From assembly GCF_963678635.1 (NCBI RefSeq), contig NC_087067.1, positions 8,231,716 through 8,295,715 on the forward strand: a stretch of DNA of 64,000 bases. Direction: 5' to 3'. The notes under the pieces were generated by a model that was not told the DNA's origin, did no database searches, and worked only from the letters and a program-made list of their open reading frames with translations. Positions 1-12,888 of this stretch are shown here, in pieces (the first letter of the stretch is position 1; each line of letters starts with the position of its first letter). Source of the DNA: Symsagittifera roscoffensis. Lineage: Eukaryota; Xenacoelomorpha; Acoela; Convolutidae. A program made the position numbers and the translations under genes.

Positions 1-1189
1 CTCAACAAATTTGGGAAAACTTTGGAAAACACATGGCAGAGACGCAATCATTGACCCGTTGGGACTTTTAAATAAAAAGAACTCGAAAACTTGCACCGAA
101 ATTTGGGCTAACATAAGCACCCGAAATCAAAAGATTACATAATTTACTACCTCTTAAAATACTTAATTCAGGAGAGGTCCAAATTATAGAGAGAGTTGTA
201 TTCAAAGCAATCACTGCAACGATTACACAACGGTAGATTAACGTTCATCTAACAGGAGAAAATGGATGCTATTTACATTGAAAACTTAGACTGTCCTAGA
301 GAACAAGTTTAAACAGGTGAGTGATCAGCGGGACAGTTTACAATTTACCTGACAAAGAGGGAGGTGTTTTAACTTCCCCTTTGTTTAATCAATGACCAAG
401 TTGCCGTGAGTTCCAACACGTGCCCTAAATTCAATGATTGCCAAACCTTATACCGATGGGACAATTCATTTTACTCATTACGAGTTGGTATATATACTTT
501 GAACCGTGTCAATGCTTTAATCGATTCTTATATCAGCCAACCGATATGATTAGAGTCTATTAATCTTATAATTGATAAAACAAAGTCAACACACAATTGG
601 GAAAGTCTCAAGGAAACCGAAAAAAATGATTGCAATTTTTTTGAACATTTTTCAACTTTTGAAAAATGATTTGCAACTTTTCAATATTTTTAACTTTCCA
701 AAAAAAATATCATCTCAAAGCATTTTGAACTTCAAAAATCTTTTATGATTGACACTTTCATAAAAACAAACAAAAACAAGTTCACAAAACTGAAACGATG
801 GCTGATTTTTTATTTAGAAATTTTTTTATTTTAAGTTAAAGTCAATTTTAACAACTAAAATTAATTAAATCACGTTTTTCGCGCCCCTTGCTCTTTCTTA
901 CCGAAAAACTAAAGAGCTTATATTGCCTTCCATTTACCAAATGTATTGAACTAAAAAAGAAATCAAAGGTCAAACCAAAAAACATCAATTCAGAGCGTAA
1001 AACTCTTTAAGATTTTTTTCCGAGAAAAGGCACACAACCTAATTATGCGATAAACCACTTCGTCATTAACACTTAATTAGACCGAAGTTCATCTCGATCA
1101 TAGACAAAAGATCAACCAAGTACAAAAAAATAAACTTTGAGGTAGATTAATGTGAGTATCATTTCCCAATTTTTTAGCAGCAAAAAAGG
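1..1189. other. AT-rich DNA, no gene seen
   Basis: No coding region is supported. The stretch is AT-rich with A and T homopolymers, for example 620-720. The only longish open frame (1098-1370, minus) has unremarkable composition and overlaps a repeat remnant, so I do not call it a gene. Confidence 0.6.
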
Positions 1190-2200
1190 CCAAATGTGAA
1201 TTAACAACCAGAAGCCCGGCTGCACATCTAAGGCGATCCAAAGCTAGCAAAAAAATCCATAACAAAATTACTGGGTGGGAAACAAATAGATATTCCAATT
1301 GTTTCCAAAAATATATATTATAAATATAATTTCCTAAGGAGCAAGATACCAGTTCTGAACAAAATTTCAAAACTTTTCATTCCGGTAGAATCATAATTCT
1401 AAAAAGCTAAAATACCAGTGTTGGCAAAATATGGTTTTTAAGAAAAAAAAATGGATTTTTTATTAGTCTTTGAGCAATCTCAGGCAAAATGCAAGTTTTA
1501 TTACGCTTTTGCATATATCTATGCTAAAGGACGCATCAAGAGCCTGAAAATATTCAGGAATGTTTTGTGGAATCAGCTGTTTTAAACAGCACTTGTTTTT
1601 TTTTGATAGCCCTGAAGATAACCGATGTTATTTAAAAAACTGACGAGCATCTTGTTGAGCTTAACTCATCCACTAAAAGAGAGAAAACTGAAATAAAAAA
1701 GAAAAGACGGCTGCTGCGTTAGTATCACAGAAATCTCCCCCAAAAAAATTCAAAAGAGAATAATACAAAAACTAAAAAACAATTTCTTGAATTTTTATAT
1801 TAAATTTGCGAGCTTCTTGATTTAGTTTTCAACTTTAACAATGAACTTTTTTACAAAGTTGATCTAAGATTCATACCAGTTGCGATATATTAAAAACAAC
1901 ATCGCAGAATAACCAACAGAAAAAGGAAAAAGCCGCTAAGTTGAAGAATATTTACAAAAATGTGTCGAAGCTAGATCTATCAAAAATTTCCTAGGTTTAT
2001 CTCATTTTGGCTTGAATAAAGATCAACTTGAAAAAACCATAGCAATTAAGACAACCGAATACCTAAAATTTAAAAGGAATCAGTTGATATTTGCAAATAC
2101 CTGAGTAAGCATTGATTGAGTTGAAAAAACGTTCTCGATAGGCTAACTTGATATTCCAAAAACTGTCAAAATCTTAAGATGGGATTTCTGTCTTTTGCGT
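1190..2200. repeat. Diverged remnant of the 3.9-14 kb repeat family
   Basis: The block near 1190-1260 (ccagaagcccggctg core) recurs near 3890-3950, and the aagctagatctatcaaa stretch near 1968-1984 recurs near 4290 and 11650. This suggests an old, decayed unit lying outside the main tandem array. Boundaries are approximate because divergence is high. Confidence 0.45.
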
Positions 2201-2464
2201 CGATGCCAGAACATGGTTCTGTACTTCTCTTTGTCCGAGTAACTGCCTGATTGCTTAATGAACTCCGCTGTGAGCATCTGATTTATCAACGGCAACTGGA
2301 AACGAATATAAGTAGATTTAAAAAATCATTCATGCCACTTGAACCAAAATCGTCAAACACAATTAACCAGATATCTTTTCTACGAAAGATTGAAAATCAA
2401 GTGCATCCACAAGCGGCTATTTTTCTAATTAAAGTAACACACCGTCAAAGTTTTGAAACCTTCT

Positions 2465-2795
2465 TAGCATTGTGGTAAGGCGTGCACTTTGTAATCGTCA
2501 GATCGTGTATTCGATCCCATGCCATGGCAATGATAGTATGTGAGGACGAGCTCTCACTTGAATTCTCGCTTCAGGTCTACCACAACCTGACCATATTTGG
2601 CTGCAATAGTGGTACCACATGAAAATTCTAGACGCAAAAAAACTGCCTTGAGTCGCAAAAAAGAGCTTCGCTCAACAAAATTAAACAGTCTGGAATGTGG
2701 GGAGATAATACAAATGGACTATCCTCGTCAGGACTCTTAAGGCCTACTGATAGATCCTCTGTGATTCGCAGGAACTACATTATTATTATAATCTA
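2465..2795 (+). mobile_element. tRNA-derived SINE
   Basis: A tRNA-like head carries an A-box-like sequence at 2465-2475 (tagcattgtgg) and a good B box at 2507-2517 (gtattcgatcc), spaced as in a tRNA gene, with an anticodon-loop-like ctttgtaat between them. A body of unrelated sequence of about 270 bp follows and ends in a short attattattataat tail. This is the layout of a SINE transcribed by RNA polymerase III and mobilised by a LINE in trans. No acceptor stem closes, so it is not a working tRNA. I could not match the body to a named SINE family, and no target-site duplication was clear. Confidence 0.6.
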
Positions 2796-2879
2796 TCAGT
2801 CCCAGGAAATAACCTCAACTTCACATAAATTTAGACAAAAAGAAAAACCTGATCAAAATCGAACCACTTCGCGTTTTTG

Positions 2880-3420
2880 TTAATTTCTGGATTTTTTTTG
2901 TGGAGCAAAATTTCTGACTAAATCCCAACATCATGGCAGTCCTCGTCGATGAACGTCGCTTAAAATGTCGCAAAATGTGTTGTCTTAGGTGTGTGTACCC
3001 ACTTTTAAGGCAACGTAGTGAGTGAGTGAGTGGGAAAGGTTGTCCTCAAGTACAGGTTTGAGGCATATTAGACAGTTCCAAGGCATACATCAATAGCTCG
3101 TTGTGTTTTAATTGGTCACATAAGGCCCGTGACAATTCACGGGTTCTAGAATTATTGCTCCGTACATTGCCATTGCTAGACGGTCCCTTTGTGTCGTTCT
3201 TTCTGTCGAACTCAAAAAACCGTCATAGTTTTAAAAATTTCTATCCGTTCAAGAAAATAATATCAATTTCGCAAAAAATACAGTCAATTTTGACAAATCT
3301 GATCAAAATCTAACTACTTCCAAATTTGACTGTTCAACTTTTGAAACAGCATTTCTCTTTGATTTTGTACACAAAATTCATTTCAGAGTTTCAATAAAAG
3401 TAGTCAGATCGAAATAAGCG
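2880..3420 (+). repeat. Dispersed repeat, copy 1
   Basis: Segments such as catcatggcagt, gtcttaggtgtgt and the gtagtgag run near 2930-3060 reappear in the same order near 17500-17620, and the lead-in ttaatttctgga near 2881 matches 17331. A short gtgagtgagtgagtg microsatellite lies at about 3018-3032. Family and function are unknown. Confidence 0.55.
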
Positions 3421-3869
3421 ATCCAGTTTCCTCAAATTATGACTCGGTTTTTTAAACTCCAGATACGGACGCCTTGTACGGGATCTATTGGAGTGATTAC
3501 AAAAATAACATGGCTAATTTTCGCGGTGACAGAAAATGTAAATATCTGTACATGTAAATGTATAGAAAATAAAAATCTCAACTGTGAACGTCTTAGATGT
3601 GATCTCTTAGAATGATTACCAAATAAATCCGGTACTTACACTTCGCAGCAACAACAGATGTAAAGATATGTTAAAAAACGGCAACATCCATAAGCAACGA
3701 AACCGAAAAATTCTTTGGAGAAAAGCTATTCCAGAGTAGGATTTTGGTCCAAAGTAACTGCATTTTAAAAAAAATAACAGGAAAAAATTTAAACGAAGGT
3801 TTAAAATAGACTTGAGCGCATCTAAAATCTTCCAATCAGAGTCCAGTCCAGCATTTAGTGTCAACAAAC
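3421..3869. other. No gene seen
   Basis: AT-rich sequence without a convincing open frame or recognised repeat. The 83-codon minus-strand frame at 3616-3867 has no recognisable features. Confidence 0.5.
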
Positions 3870-4112
3870 GTTAAAGCCAGGCAAATGTGAAGCTAAAAAC
3901 CAGAAGCCCGGCTTTCCATCAGAGGACATACAAAGCTAACAGAAAAACTCCAAGGCAAAACATGACCGGTTGAGAAAACTATTATACAATCAACATATTT
4001 CGTATAAAAAAGCGTCAAATAAAATCATCTCAGAAGTAAATAAATTTAAACAAATTTCAACACCGAGCATCAATGGGCTGAAAAAAAATGCATCAAAAAA
4101 GGCAAAAAAGTT
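3870..4112. repeat. Diverged repeat remnant before the tandem array
   Basis: Shares the agaagcccggct block with 1200-1220 and leads directly into the first full unit of the array at 4113. Probably a decayed outer unit. Confidence 0.4.
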
Positions 4113-5527
4113 AAACCACCTTCGGAACCCACACAGGGCACTTTTTCGCAAAAAAATGAGTCCACTAAGCCGAAACCTTTTAAAAGATGAAAAGAAATAA
4201 CTTGAAACACAGAGACATAGCGAAAACTAGCATACAAAACCGAGGCGAAAACCGCTAAGTCTGAATTTTCATTGAAATTGAGGAAAAACTAGATCTATCA
4301 AACTATCCATATCTTTCAAAGTTTCGAATTATCACCTCAAGACTCACACGCATGGGAAACTTGTTTCGCTCATCTAACGATCCAATATGATGCCACCAGA
4401 CATCTAGTGTATAAACCGAAAAACTTCGAGCCGAGAAAACACAAACGAAGAAAAACAAATAAACAAACGGAAACTATACCGAAGCGGAGTTGGTAATTTT
4501 GAAATAATAACTGATTTTGAAAGAGACGGTAATTTGATATCCAAACATGCTCCAAATATGACGAAAATAGAGATTTGAAAAAATGAATCAGTGAATATGC
4601 TGAACAATTGTTCTACAAGAAAAGTCTAGGTTCCGAACTGATAATGCTGGATACATTCGAGCATAGAAATTGCAGGCGTTTTAAGGCCGTGCGCCTTAAA
4701 CGACGGAGAAAAACACTCAAAAAAAACTAACTTACACTCGGCATTAGTACCACAAACTTTTGCCGTCTCTAGCTTTTTGCATGAAAAACAAGTCAATCAA
4801 CTTATTTGATAATGCTTTCATGATTTTTTAATTTGACCAGCAAAAATCTCGAACCGTCTTTTCTCGTGACCAACTTTTCATTGCAGCTCAGTCACAGCCA
4901 AGAGAGTTTCAAAATGATTTAAAACTGTTCACCTAAATCACATTTATCTGGGATACCTAAATTTTCTTAGCAAGTCAAAACACCCACTAGAACACGCGGT
5001 AATTTAATTTGGCCTTAATTTAGTAATAGCTATAAAAACAAAAATTTCACTTCAATTCAATCTTACATGAAATTCGAAATTACCATTAAATGAACCCATA
5101 ATCCAAACAGGGATACAAAAAAATCAAGCAAATAAATTTCCGACACCACTAGGAGTAGAGGTTTATTATCGAAAAAAGAATGCTTGAACAACAAAAAAGC
5201 ACGTACTGCGGCACATCAGCTGACAAAAATCAAATCTAAAAGTCTTAATCATTTACAACTATTTACAATAGCGACAGAGTACAGGTTTTGGCATGAATCA
5301 AACGCGTCATATTGCCGTCCTGCCTGTCATTATTACTACATTTAATTATTGTTACGATTGATTATCTATAAAACTATTGCAATTAATTGTAGAGAATATA
5401 CTAAGTTGCAGAAAATTAATCAGCAGAATTAACCAACAAGCAATTTTCCCTCAGAAGCAATCAATTAACTCTGACACCAAGCAATAAGTAAGCTAGTTAC
5501 ATAGCTTCATTAAAAAAAGAAAAAACT
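4113..5527 (+). repeat. Tandem array unit B'1
   Basis: First clear unit of the 4-14 kb array. It is nearly repeated at 11596-12888 (B'2), which lacks roughly 130 bp present here near 4140-4260. Landmarks shared with other B units are the tccaaacatgctccaaatatg block (about 4540), cacgcggtaatttaatttgg (about 4995) and a TATAAAA at 5031. It ends just before the aaacgcaccttcgg junction that starts the next unit. Confidence 0.8.
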
Positions 5528-6485
5528 AAACGCACCTTCGGAACACACATGGCCTTTTTTCGCAAAAGATTAGTGTACTAAACCAAAAAATTGAAGAAGT
5601 TGAAACACGGAGACGTAGCTGAACTTCGCTACCATTTGAAGAAAACTGAAACGCGTGTAACATTTTTAAGTCGAAAGCTTGTGAACAGAGTTCTTTACGG
5701 AAAAAACGCTGGTACTCGGTTGATGCACTCTTGTTTATCGCAGGGTCAATTATACTCAAAATGATTTGGCAAATTTACCATTTAAAAAAATCGAACAGAG
5801 CGGGTATTCAAAAACAAGACATAAATGAATAAGAGAAAAAGATTTACTGATTATGTTAGACTAGTTGTTTGCCCAGAAAACAAGTCTATCATCTGATTTG
5901 ATAACGCTTTAAAATATTTTTAGTTTAATTCTTCGCTCAGATCTTATTTGATCAGCAAAAAACGCAAACCATCTTTTCTCTTCACTGATTTTGCCTTGCA
6001 GCTCAATCACAGCCTAAAAAGTTTTAAAAGGATTTAACACTGTTCACCTTAATCAAATTTATCTGCAATACCTAAGTTTTCGAGGAAAAAAACTCACTAT
6101 AATCCATCGTAATTTAACTTTTGCCTTGTTCAGTTAACGCTATAAAATCAAATACTTCACTTCAGGAAATTCGAAATGACCATTAAATAAACCCAGAGGC
6201 GAAACAGGGATTCAAAAAAATCTATGCAAATAAAAATCCGACACCATAAGGAATAGAGAGTTAAAATCGAACAAAGAACTTTGCTTCACCTACCAAAAAG
6301 CACCTACAGCGGCAAGTCAGCTGACAAAATTCAAACACAAAAATCTTAATATATTAAAACTATTTACATGTGCGAAAAATTACAGCTTCTGGTCTGACTC
6401 AAACGTATGACGTTGCTTTCCTCATGATTGTTACTACATTTAATTATTGTTACCACTAGTTGTCCATGATATTATTGTTATTACT
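5528..6485 (+). repeat. Tandem array unit A1 (958 bp)
   Basis: Type A unit beginning aaacgcaccttcgg. It contains the 64-98 codon plus-strand frame seen in all A units; here it is interrupted after the LVY-equivalent and near its end (tcaaaatga). It also holds a conserved distal block with TATAAAA at 6141. Closely similar to A2 and A3. Confidence 0.9.
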
Positions 6486-7443
6486 AAACGCACCTTCGGA
6501 ACACACATGGCCTTTTTTCACAAAAGATTATTGTACTAAACCAAAAAATTGAAGAAGTTGAAACACGGAGACGTAGCTGAACTTCGCTACAATTTGAAGA
6601 AAGTTCAAACGCGTGTAACATTTGTAAGTCGAAAGCTTGTGAACAGCGTTCTTTACGGAAAAAAGTCTGGTACTCGGTTGATGCACTCTTGTTTATCGCA
6701 GGGTCAGTTATACTCAAAAGGCTTTGGTAAAATTACCATTTAAAAAAATCGAACAGAGCGGGTATTCAAAAACAAGACATAAATGAATAAGAGAAAAAGA
6801 ATTACTGATTATGTTAGACTAGTTGTTTGCCCGGAAAACAAGTCTATCATCTGATTTGATAACGCTTTAAAATATTTTTAGTTTAATTCTTCGCTCAGAT
6901 CATATTTGATCAGCAAAAAACGCAAACCATCTTTTCTCTTCACTGATTTTGCATTGCAGCTCAATCACAGCCTAAAAAGTTTTATAATCATTTAACACTG
7001 CTCACCTAAATCATATTTATCTGCGATACCTAAGTTTTCGAGGAAAAAAACTCACTAGAATCCATGGTAATTTAATTTTCGCTTAGTTCAGTAAACGCTA
7101 TAAAATCAAATACTTCACTTCAGGAAATTCGAAATGACCATTAAATAAACCTAGATGCGAAACAGGGATTCAAAAAAATCTATGCAAATAAAAATCCGAC
7201 ACCATAAGGAATAGAGAGTTAAAATCGAACAAAGAACTTTGCTTCACCTACCAAAAAGCACCTACAGCGGCAAATCAGCTGACAAAATTCAAACACAAAA
7301 ATCTTAATATATGAAAACTATTTACATGTGGGAAAAATTACAGCTTCTGGTCTGACTCAAACGTATGACGTTGCTTTCCTCATGATTGTTACTACATTTA
7401 ATTATTGTTACCACTAGTTGTCCATGATATTATTGTTATTACT
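6486..7443 (+). repeat. Tandem array unit A2 (958 bp)
   Basis: Same length and order as A1, with TATAAAA at 7099. The plus-strand frame is open from 6549 to 6743 and the opposite frame from 6484 to 6717. Only scattered substitutions separate it from A1 and A3. Confidence 0.9.
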
Positions 7444-8216
7444 AAACGCACCTTCGGAACACACATGGCCTTTTTTCACAAAAGATTAGTGTACAAAACC
7501 AAAAAATTGAAGAAGTTGAAACACGGAGACGTAGCTGAACTTCGCTACAATTTGAAGAAAGTTCAAACGCGTGTAACATTTGTAGGTCGAACGCTTGTGA
7601 ACAGCGTTCTTTACGGAAGAAAGTCTGGTACTCGGTTGATGCACTCTTGTTTATCGCAGGGTCAATTATACTCAAAAGGATTTGGTAAGTTTACCATTTA
7701 AAAAAATCGATCAGAGCGGGTATTCAAAAACAAGACATAAATGAATAAGAGAAAAAGATTTACTGATTATGCTAGACTAGTTGTTTGCCCGGAAAACAAG
7801 TCTATCATCTGATTTGATAACCCTTTAAAATATTTTTAGTTTAATTCTTCGCTCAGATCATATTTGATCAGCAAAAAACGAAAACCATCTTTTCTCTTCA
7901 CTGATTTTGCATTGCAGCTCAATCACAGCCTAAAAATTTTATAATCATTTAACACTGCTCACCTAAATCATATTTATCTGCGATACCTAAGTTTTCGAGG
8001 AAAAAAACTCACTAGAATCCATGGTAATTTAATTTTCACTTAGTTCAGTAAACGCTATAAAATCAAATACTTCACTTCAGGAAATTCGAAATGACCATTA
8101 AATAAACCTAGAGGCGAAACAGGGATACAAAAAAAAATCCAGTAAAGGTTTAATATCGAACAAAGATTGCTTGAACAACAAAAATCAGCTAACAAAAATC
8201 TTCATTAAAAAAAATT
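7444..8216 (+). repeat. Tandem array unit A3, hybrid A/B and shortened
   Basis: Type A sequence runs to about 8119, then changes to type B sequence (gggatacaaaaaaaaatccagtaaagg) and drops most of the B tail before the next unit. TATAAAA is at 8056. This copy carries the longest plus-strand frame of the family (7405-7701, 98 codons), because the stop seen in A1 and A2 is replaced by a Lys codon near 7495. The hybrid structure points to unequal crossing-over or gene conversion. Confidence 0.85.
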
Positions 8217-9442
8217 AAACGCACCTTTGGAATACACATGACCTTTTTTCGCAAAAGATTAGTGTACTAAACCAAAAAATTGAAGAAGAAGAAGTTGAAA
8301 CACGGAGACGTAGCTGAACTTCGCTATAATTTGAAGAAAGTTCAAATTATAGGAAAAAAGCTATCTTTCCATTTTGAACAATTTTGTACGGAGTTTCGAT
8401 GTTTCAGACAATCTGAGACACAAAATATTGCCGAAAAAAGGAAGATTTCTGAAAGAGGTGAAGTGCAAATCTTAGTTTAACTATTTTGAAAGACACGGTA
8501 ATTTGATATCCAAACATGCTCCAAATATGACGAAAATGGAGATTTGAGAAAATGAATCAGTGAATCTGCTGAACAATTGTTCTACAAGAATTGTCTATGT
8601 TACGAACTGATAACGCTGGCTACATTCGAGCATAGAAATTGCATGCGTTTTAAGGCCGTGCACCTTAAACGACGGAGCAAAACACTCAAAAAAAACTAAC
8701 TTACACTCCGCATTAGTACCCCAAACTTTTGCCGTCTCTAGCTTTTTGCACGAAAAACAAGACAATCAACTTATTTGATAATGCTTTCATGATTTTTTAA
8801 TTTGACCAACAAAAATCTCGAACCGTCTTTTCTCGTGACCAACTTTTCATTGCACCTCAGTCACAGCCAAGGGAGATTCAAAATGATTTAAAACTGTTCA
8901 CCTAAGTCACATTTATCTGGGATACCTAAAATTTCTAGGGAAAACTCCCACTAGAACACGCGGTAATTTAATTTAGCCTTAATTTACTAATTGCTATAAA
9001 AACAGAAAGTTCACTTCAATTCAATCTTTCATGAAATTCGAAATTACCATTAAATGAACCCAGAGGCCAAACAGGGATACAAAAAAAAATCCAGTAAAGG
9101 TTTAATATCGAACAAAGAATGCTTGAACAATAAAAATCAGCTAACAAAAATCAAATATGAAAGTCTTAATCATTTACAACTATTTACAATTGCGACAGAG
9201 TACAGGTTTTGGCATGAATCAAACGCATCATGTTGCTGTCCTGCTTGTCATTATTACTACATTTAATTATTGTTACGATTGATTATCCATAAAACTATTG
9301 CAATTAATTGTTGAGAATATACATAGTTGCAGAAAATTAATCAGCAGAATTGACCAAAAAGCAATTTTCCCTCAGAAGCAATCAATTAACTCTGACACCA
9401 AGCAATAAGTAAGCTAAATACATAGCTTCATTAAAAAAAATT
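8217..9442 (+). repeat. Tandem array unit B1 (1226 bp)
   Basis: Type B unit beginning aaacgcacctttggaa, with an extra gaagaagaag stretch and a block from about 8345 (ataggaaaaaagctatc) to 8480 that A units lack. TATAAAA is at 8995. Very close to B2. Confidence 0.9.
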
Positions 9443-10665
9443 AAACGCACCTTTGGAATACACATGACCTTTTTTCGCAAAAGATTAGTGTACTAAACCA
9501 AAAAATTGAAGAAGAAGAAATTGAAACACGGAGACGTAGCTGAACTTCGCTATAATTTGAAGAAAGTTCAAATTATAGGAAAAAAGCTATCTTTCCATTT
9601 TGAACAATTTTGTACGGAGTTTCGATGTTTCAGACAATGTGAGACACAAAATATTGCCGAAAAAAGGAAGATTTCTGAAAGAGGTGAAGTGCAAATCTTA
9701 TATTAACTATTTTGAAAGACACGGTAATTTGATATCCAAACATGCTCCAAATATGACGAAAATGGAGATTTGAGAAAATGAATCAGTGAATCTGCTGAAC
9801 AATTGTTCTTCAAGAATTGTCTATGTTACGAACTGATAACGCTGGCTACATTCGAGCATAGAAATTGCATGCGTTTTAAGGCCGTGCACCTTGAACGACG
9901 GAGCAAAACACTCAAAAAAAACTAACTTACACTCCGCATTAGTACCCCAAACTTTTGCCGTCTCTAGCTTTTTGCACGAAAAACAAGACAATCAACTTAT
10001 TTGATAATGCTTTCATGATTTTTTAATTTGACCAACAAAAATCTCGAACCGTCTTTTCTCGTGACCAACTTTTCATTGCACCTCAGTCACAGCCAAGGGA
10101 GATTCAAAATGATTTAAAACTGTTCACCTAAGTCACATTTATCTGGGATACCTAAAATTTCTAGGGAAAACTCCCACTAGAACACGCGGTAATTTAATTT
10201 ACCCCTAATTTACTAATAGCTATAAAAACAGAAATTTCACTTCAATTCAATCTTTCATGAAATTCGAAATTACCATTATATGAACCCAGAGGCCAAACAG
10301 GGATACAAAAAAATCCAGTAGAGGTTTAATATCGAACAAAGAATGCTTGAACAACAAAAATCAGCTAACAAAAATCAAATATGAAAGTCTTAATCATTTA
10401 CAACTATTTACAATTGCGACAGAGTACAGGTTTTGGCATGAATCAAACGCATCATGTTGCCGTCCTGCTTGTCATTATTACTACATTTAATTATTGTTAC
10501 GATTGAATATCCATAAAACTATTGTAATTAATTGTTGAGAATATACATAGTTGCAGAAAATTAATCAGCAGAATTGACCAAAAAGCAATTTTCCCTCAGA
10601 AGCAATCAATTAACTCTGACACCAAGCAATAAGTAAACTAAATACATAGCTTCATTAAAAAAATT
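9443..10665 (+). repeat. Tandem array unit B2 (1223 bp)
   Basis: Near-identical to B1 over its whole length, so this duplication is younger than the A/B split. TATAAAA is at 10221. Confidence 0.9.
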
Positions 10666-11595
10666 AAACGCACCTTTGGAATACACATGACCTTTTTTCG
10701 CAAAAGATTAGTGTACCAAACCAAAAAATTGAAGAAGAAGAAGTTGAAACACGGAGACGTAGCTGAACTTCGCTATAATTTGAAGAAAGTTTAAACGCGT
10801 GTAACAATTGTAAGTCGAAAGCTTGTGAACAGAGTTCTTTAGGGAAAAAACGTTGGTACTCGGTTGATGCACTCTTGTTTATCGCAGGGTCAATTATACT
10901 CAAAAGGATTTGGTAAAATTAACATTTAAAAAAATCGAACAGAGCGGGTATTCAAAAACAAGACATAAATGAATAAGAGAAAAAGAATTACTGATTATGT
11001 TAGACTAGTTGTTTGCCCGGAAAACAAGTCTATCATCTGATTTGATAACGCTTTAAAATATTTTTAGTTTAATTCTTCGCTCAGATCTTATTTGATCAGC
11101 AAAAAACGCAAACCATCTTTTCTCTTCACTGATTTTGCCTTGCAGCTCAATCACAGCCTAAAAAGTTTTAAAATGATTTAACACTGTTCACCTTAATCAA
11201 ATTTATCTGCAATACCTAAGTTTTCGAGGAAAAAAACTCACTATAATCCATCGTAATTTAACTTTCGCTTTGTTCAGTTAACGCTATAAAATCAAATACT
11301 TCACTTCAGGAAATTCGAAATGACCATTAAATAAACCCAGAGGCGAAACAGGGATTCAAAAAAATCTATGCAAATAAAAATCCGACACCATAAGGAATAG
11401 AGAGTTAAAATCGAACAAAGAACTTTGCTTCACCTACCAAAAAGCACCTACAGCGGCAAATCAGCTGACAAAATTCAAACACAAAAATCATAATATATTA
11501 AAACTATTTACATGTGCGAAAAATTACAGCTTCTGGTCTGACTCAAACGTATGACGTTGCTTTCCTCATGATTGTTACTACATTTAATTATTGTT
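10666..11595 (+). repeat. Tandem array unit A4, hybrid B/A
   Basis: Starts as type B (aaacgcacctttggaa, gaagaagaagaag) and switches near 10795 to type A (cgcgtgtaac onward). TATAAAA is at 11285. It is the reverse arrangement of the switch in A3. Confidence 0.85.
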
Positions 11596-12888
11596 AAACC
11601 ACCTTCGGAACCCACCCACACAGGAAAAACTAGATCTAATTGAGGAAAAACTAGATCTATCAAACTATCCATATCTTTCAAAGTTTCGAATTATCACCTC
11701 AAGACTCACACGCATGGGAAACTTGTTTCGCTCATCCAACGATCCAATATGATGCCACCAGACATCTAGTGTATAAACCGAAAAACTTCCAGCCGAGAAA
11801 ACACAAACGAAGAAAAACAAATAAACAAACGGAAACTATACCGAAGAGGAGTTGGTAATTGTGAAACAATAACTGATTTAGAAAGAGACGGTAATTTGAT
11901 ATCCAAACATGCTCCAAATATGACGAAAATAGATATTTGAAAAAATGAATCAGTAAATCTGCTGAACAATTAATCTACAAGAAAAGTCTAGGTTCCGAAC
12001 TGATAACGCTGGCTACATTCGAGCATAGAAATTGCAGGCATTTTTAGGCCGTGCGCCTTAAACGACGGAGAAAAACACTAAAAAAAACTAACTTACACTC
12101 CGCTTTAGTACCACAAACTTTTGCCGTCTCTAGCTTTTTGCATGAAAAACAAGTCAATCAACTTATTTGATAATGCTTTCATGATTTTTTAATTTGACCA
12201 GCAAAAATCTCGAATCGTCTTTTCTCGTGACCAACTTTTCATTGCACCTCAGTCACAGCCAAGGGAGATTCAAAATGATTTAAAACTGTTCACCTAAGTC
12301 ACATTTATCAGGGATACCTAAATTTTCTTAGCAAGTCAAAACACCCACTAGAACACGCGGTAATTTAATTTGGCCTTAATTTAGTAATAGCTATAAAAAC
12401 AAAAATTTCACTTCAATTCAATCTTACATGAAATTCGAAATTACCATTAAATGAACCCATAGTCCGAACAGGGATACAAAAAAATCAAGCAAATAAATTT
12501 CCGACACCACTAGGAGTAGAGGTTTATTATCGAAAAAAGAATGCTTGAACAACAAAAAAGCACGTACTGCGGCAAATCAGCTGACAAAAATCAAATCTAA
12601 AAGTCTTAATCATTTACAACTATTTACAATAGCGACAGAGTACAGGTTTTGGCATGAATCAAACGCATCATGTTGCCGTCCTGCCTGTCATTATTACTAC
12701 ATTTAATTATTGTTACGATTGATTATCTATAAAACTATTGCAATTAATTGTAGAGAATATACTAAGTTGCAGAAAATTAATCAGCAGAATTAACCAACAA
12801 GCAATTTTCCCTCAGAAGCAATCAATTAACTCTGACACCAAGCAATAAGTAAGCTAGTTACATAGCTTCATTAAAAAAAGAAAAAACT
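11596..12888 (+). repeat. Tandem array unit B'2
   Basis: Close copy of 4113-5527, with an internal deletion near its start and a local duplication of ggaaaaactagatct near 11625-11655. TATAAAA is at 12392. Together with the following A5 it repeats the B'1-A1 order about 7.4 kb downstream, a higher-order duplication. Confidence 0.85.

Noticed and set aside
1098-1370. 90-codon minus-strand frame as a gene
   Set aside because: Overlaps a repeat remnant shared with 3880-3960, is interrupted there, and has no recognisable domain.
2465-2540. Functional tRNA-Thr-like gene
   Set aside because: Acceptor stem does not pair, the A box has a mismatch, and a SINE body follows directly.
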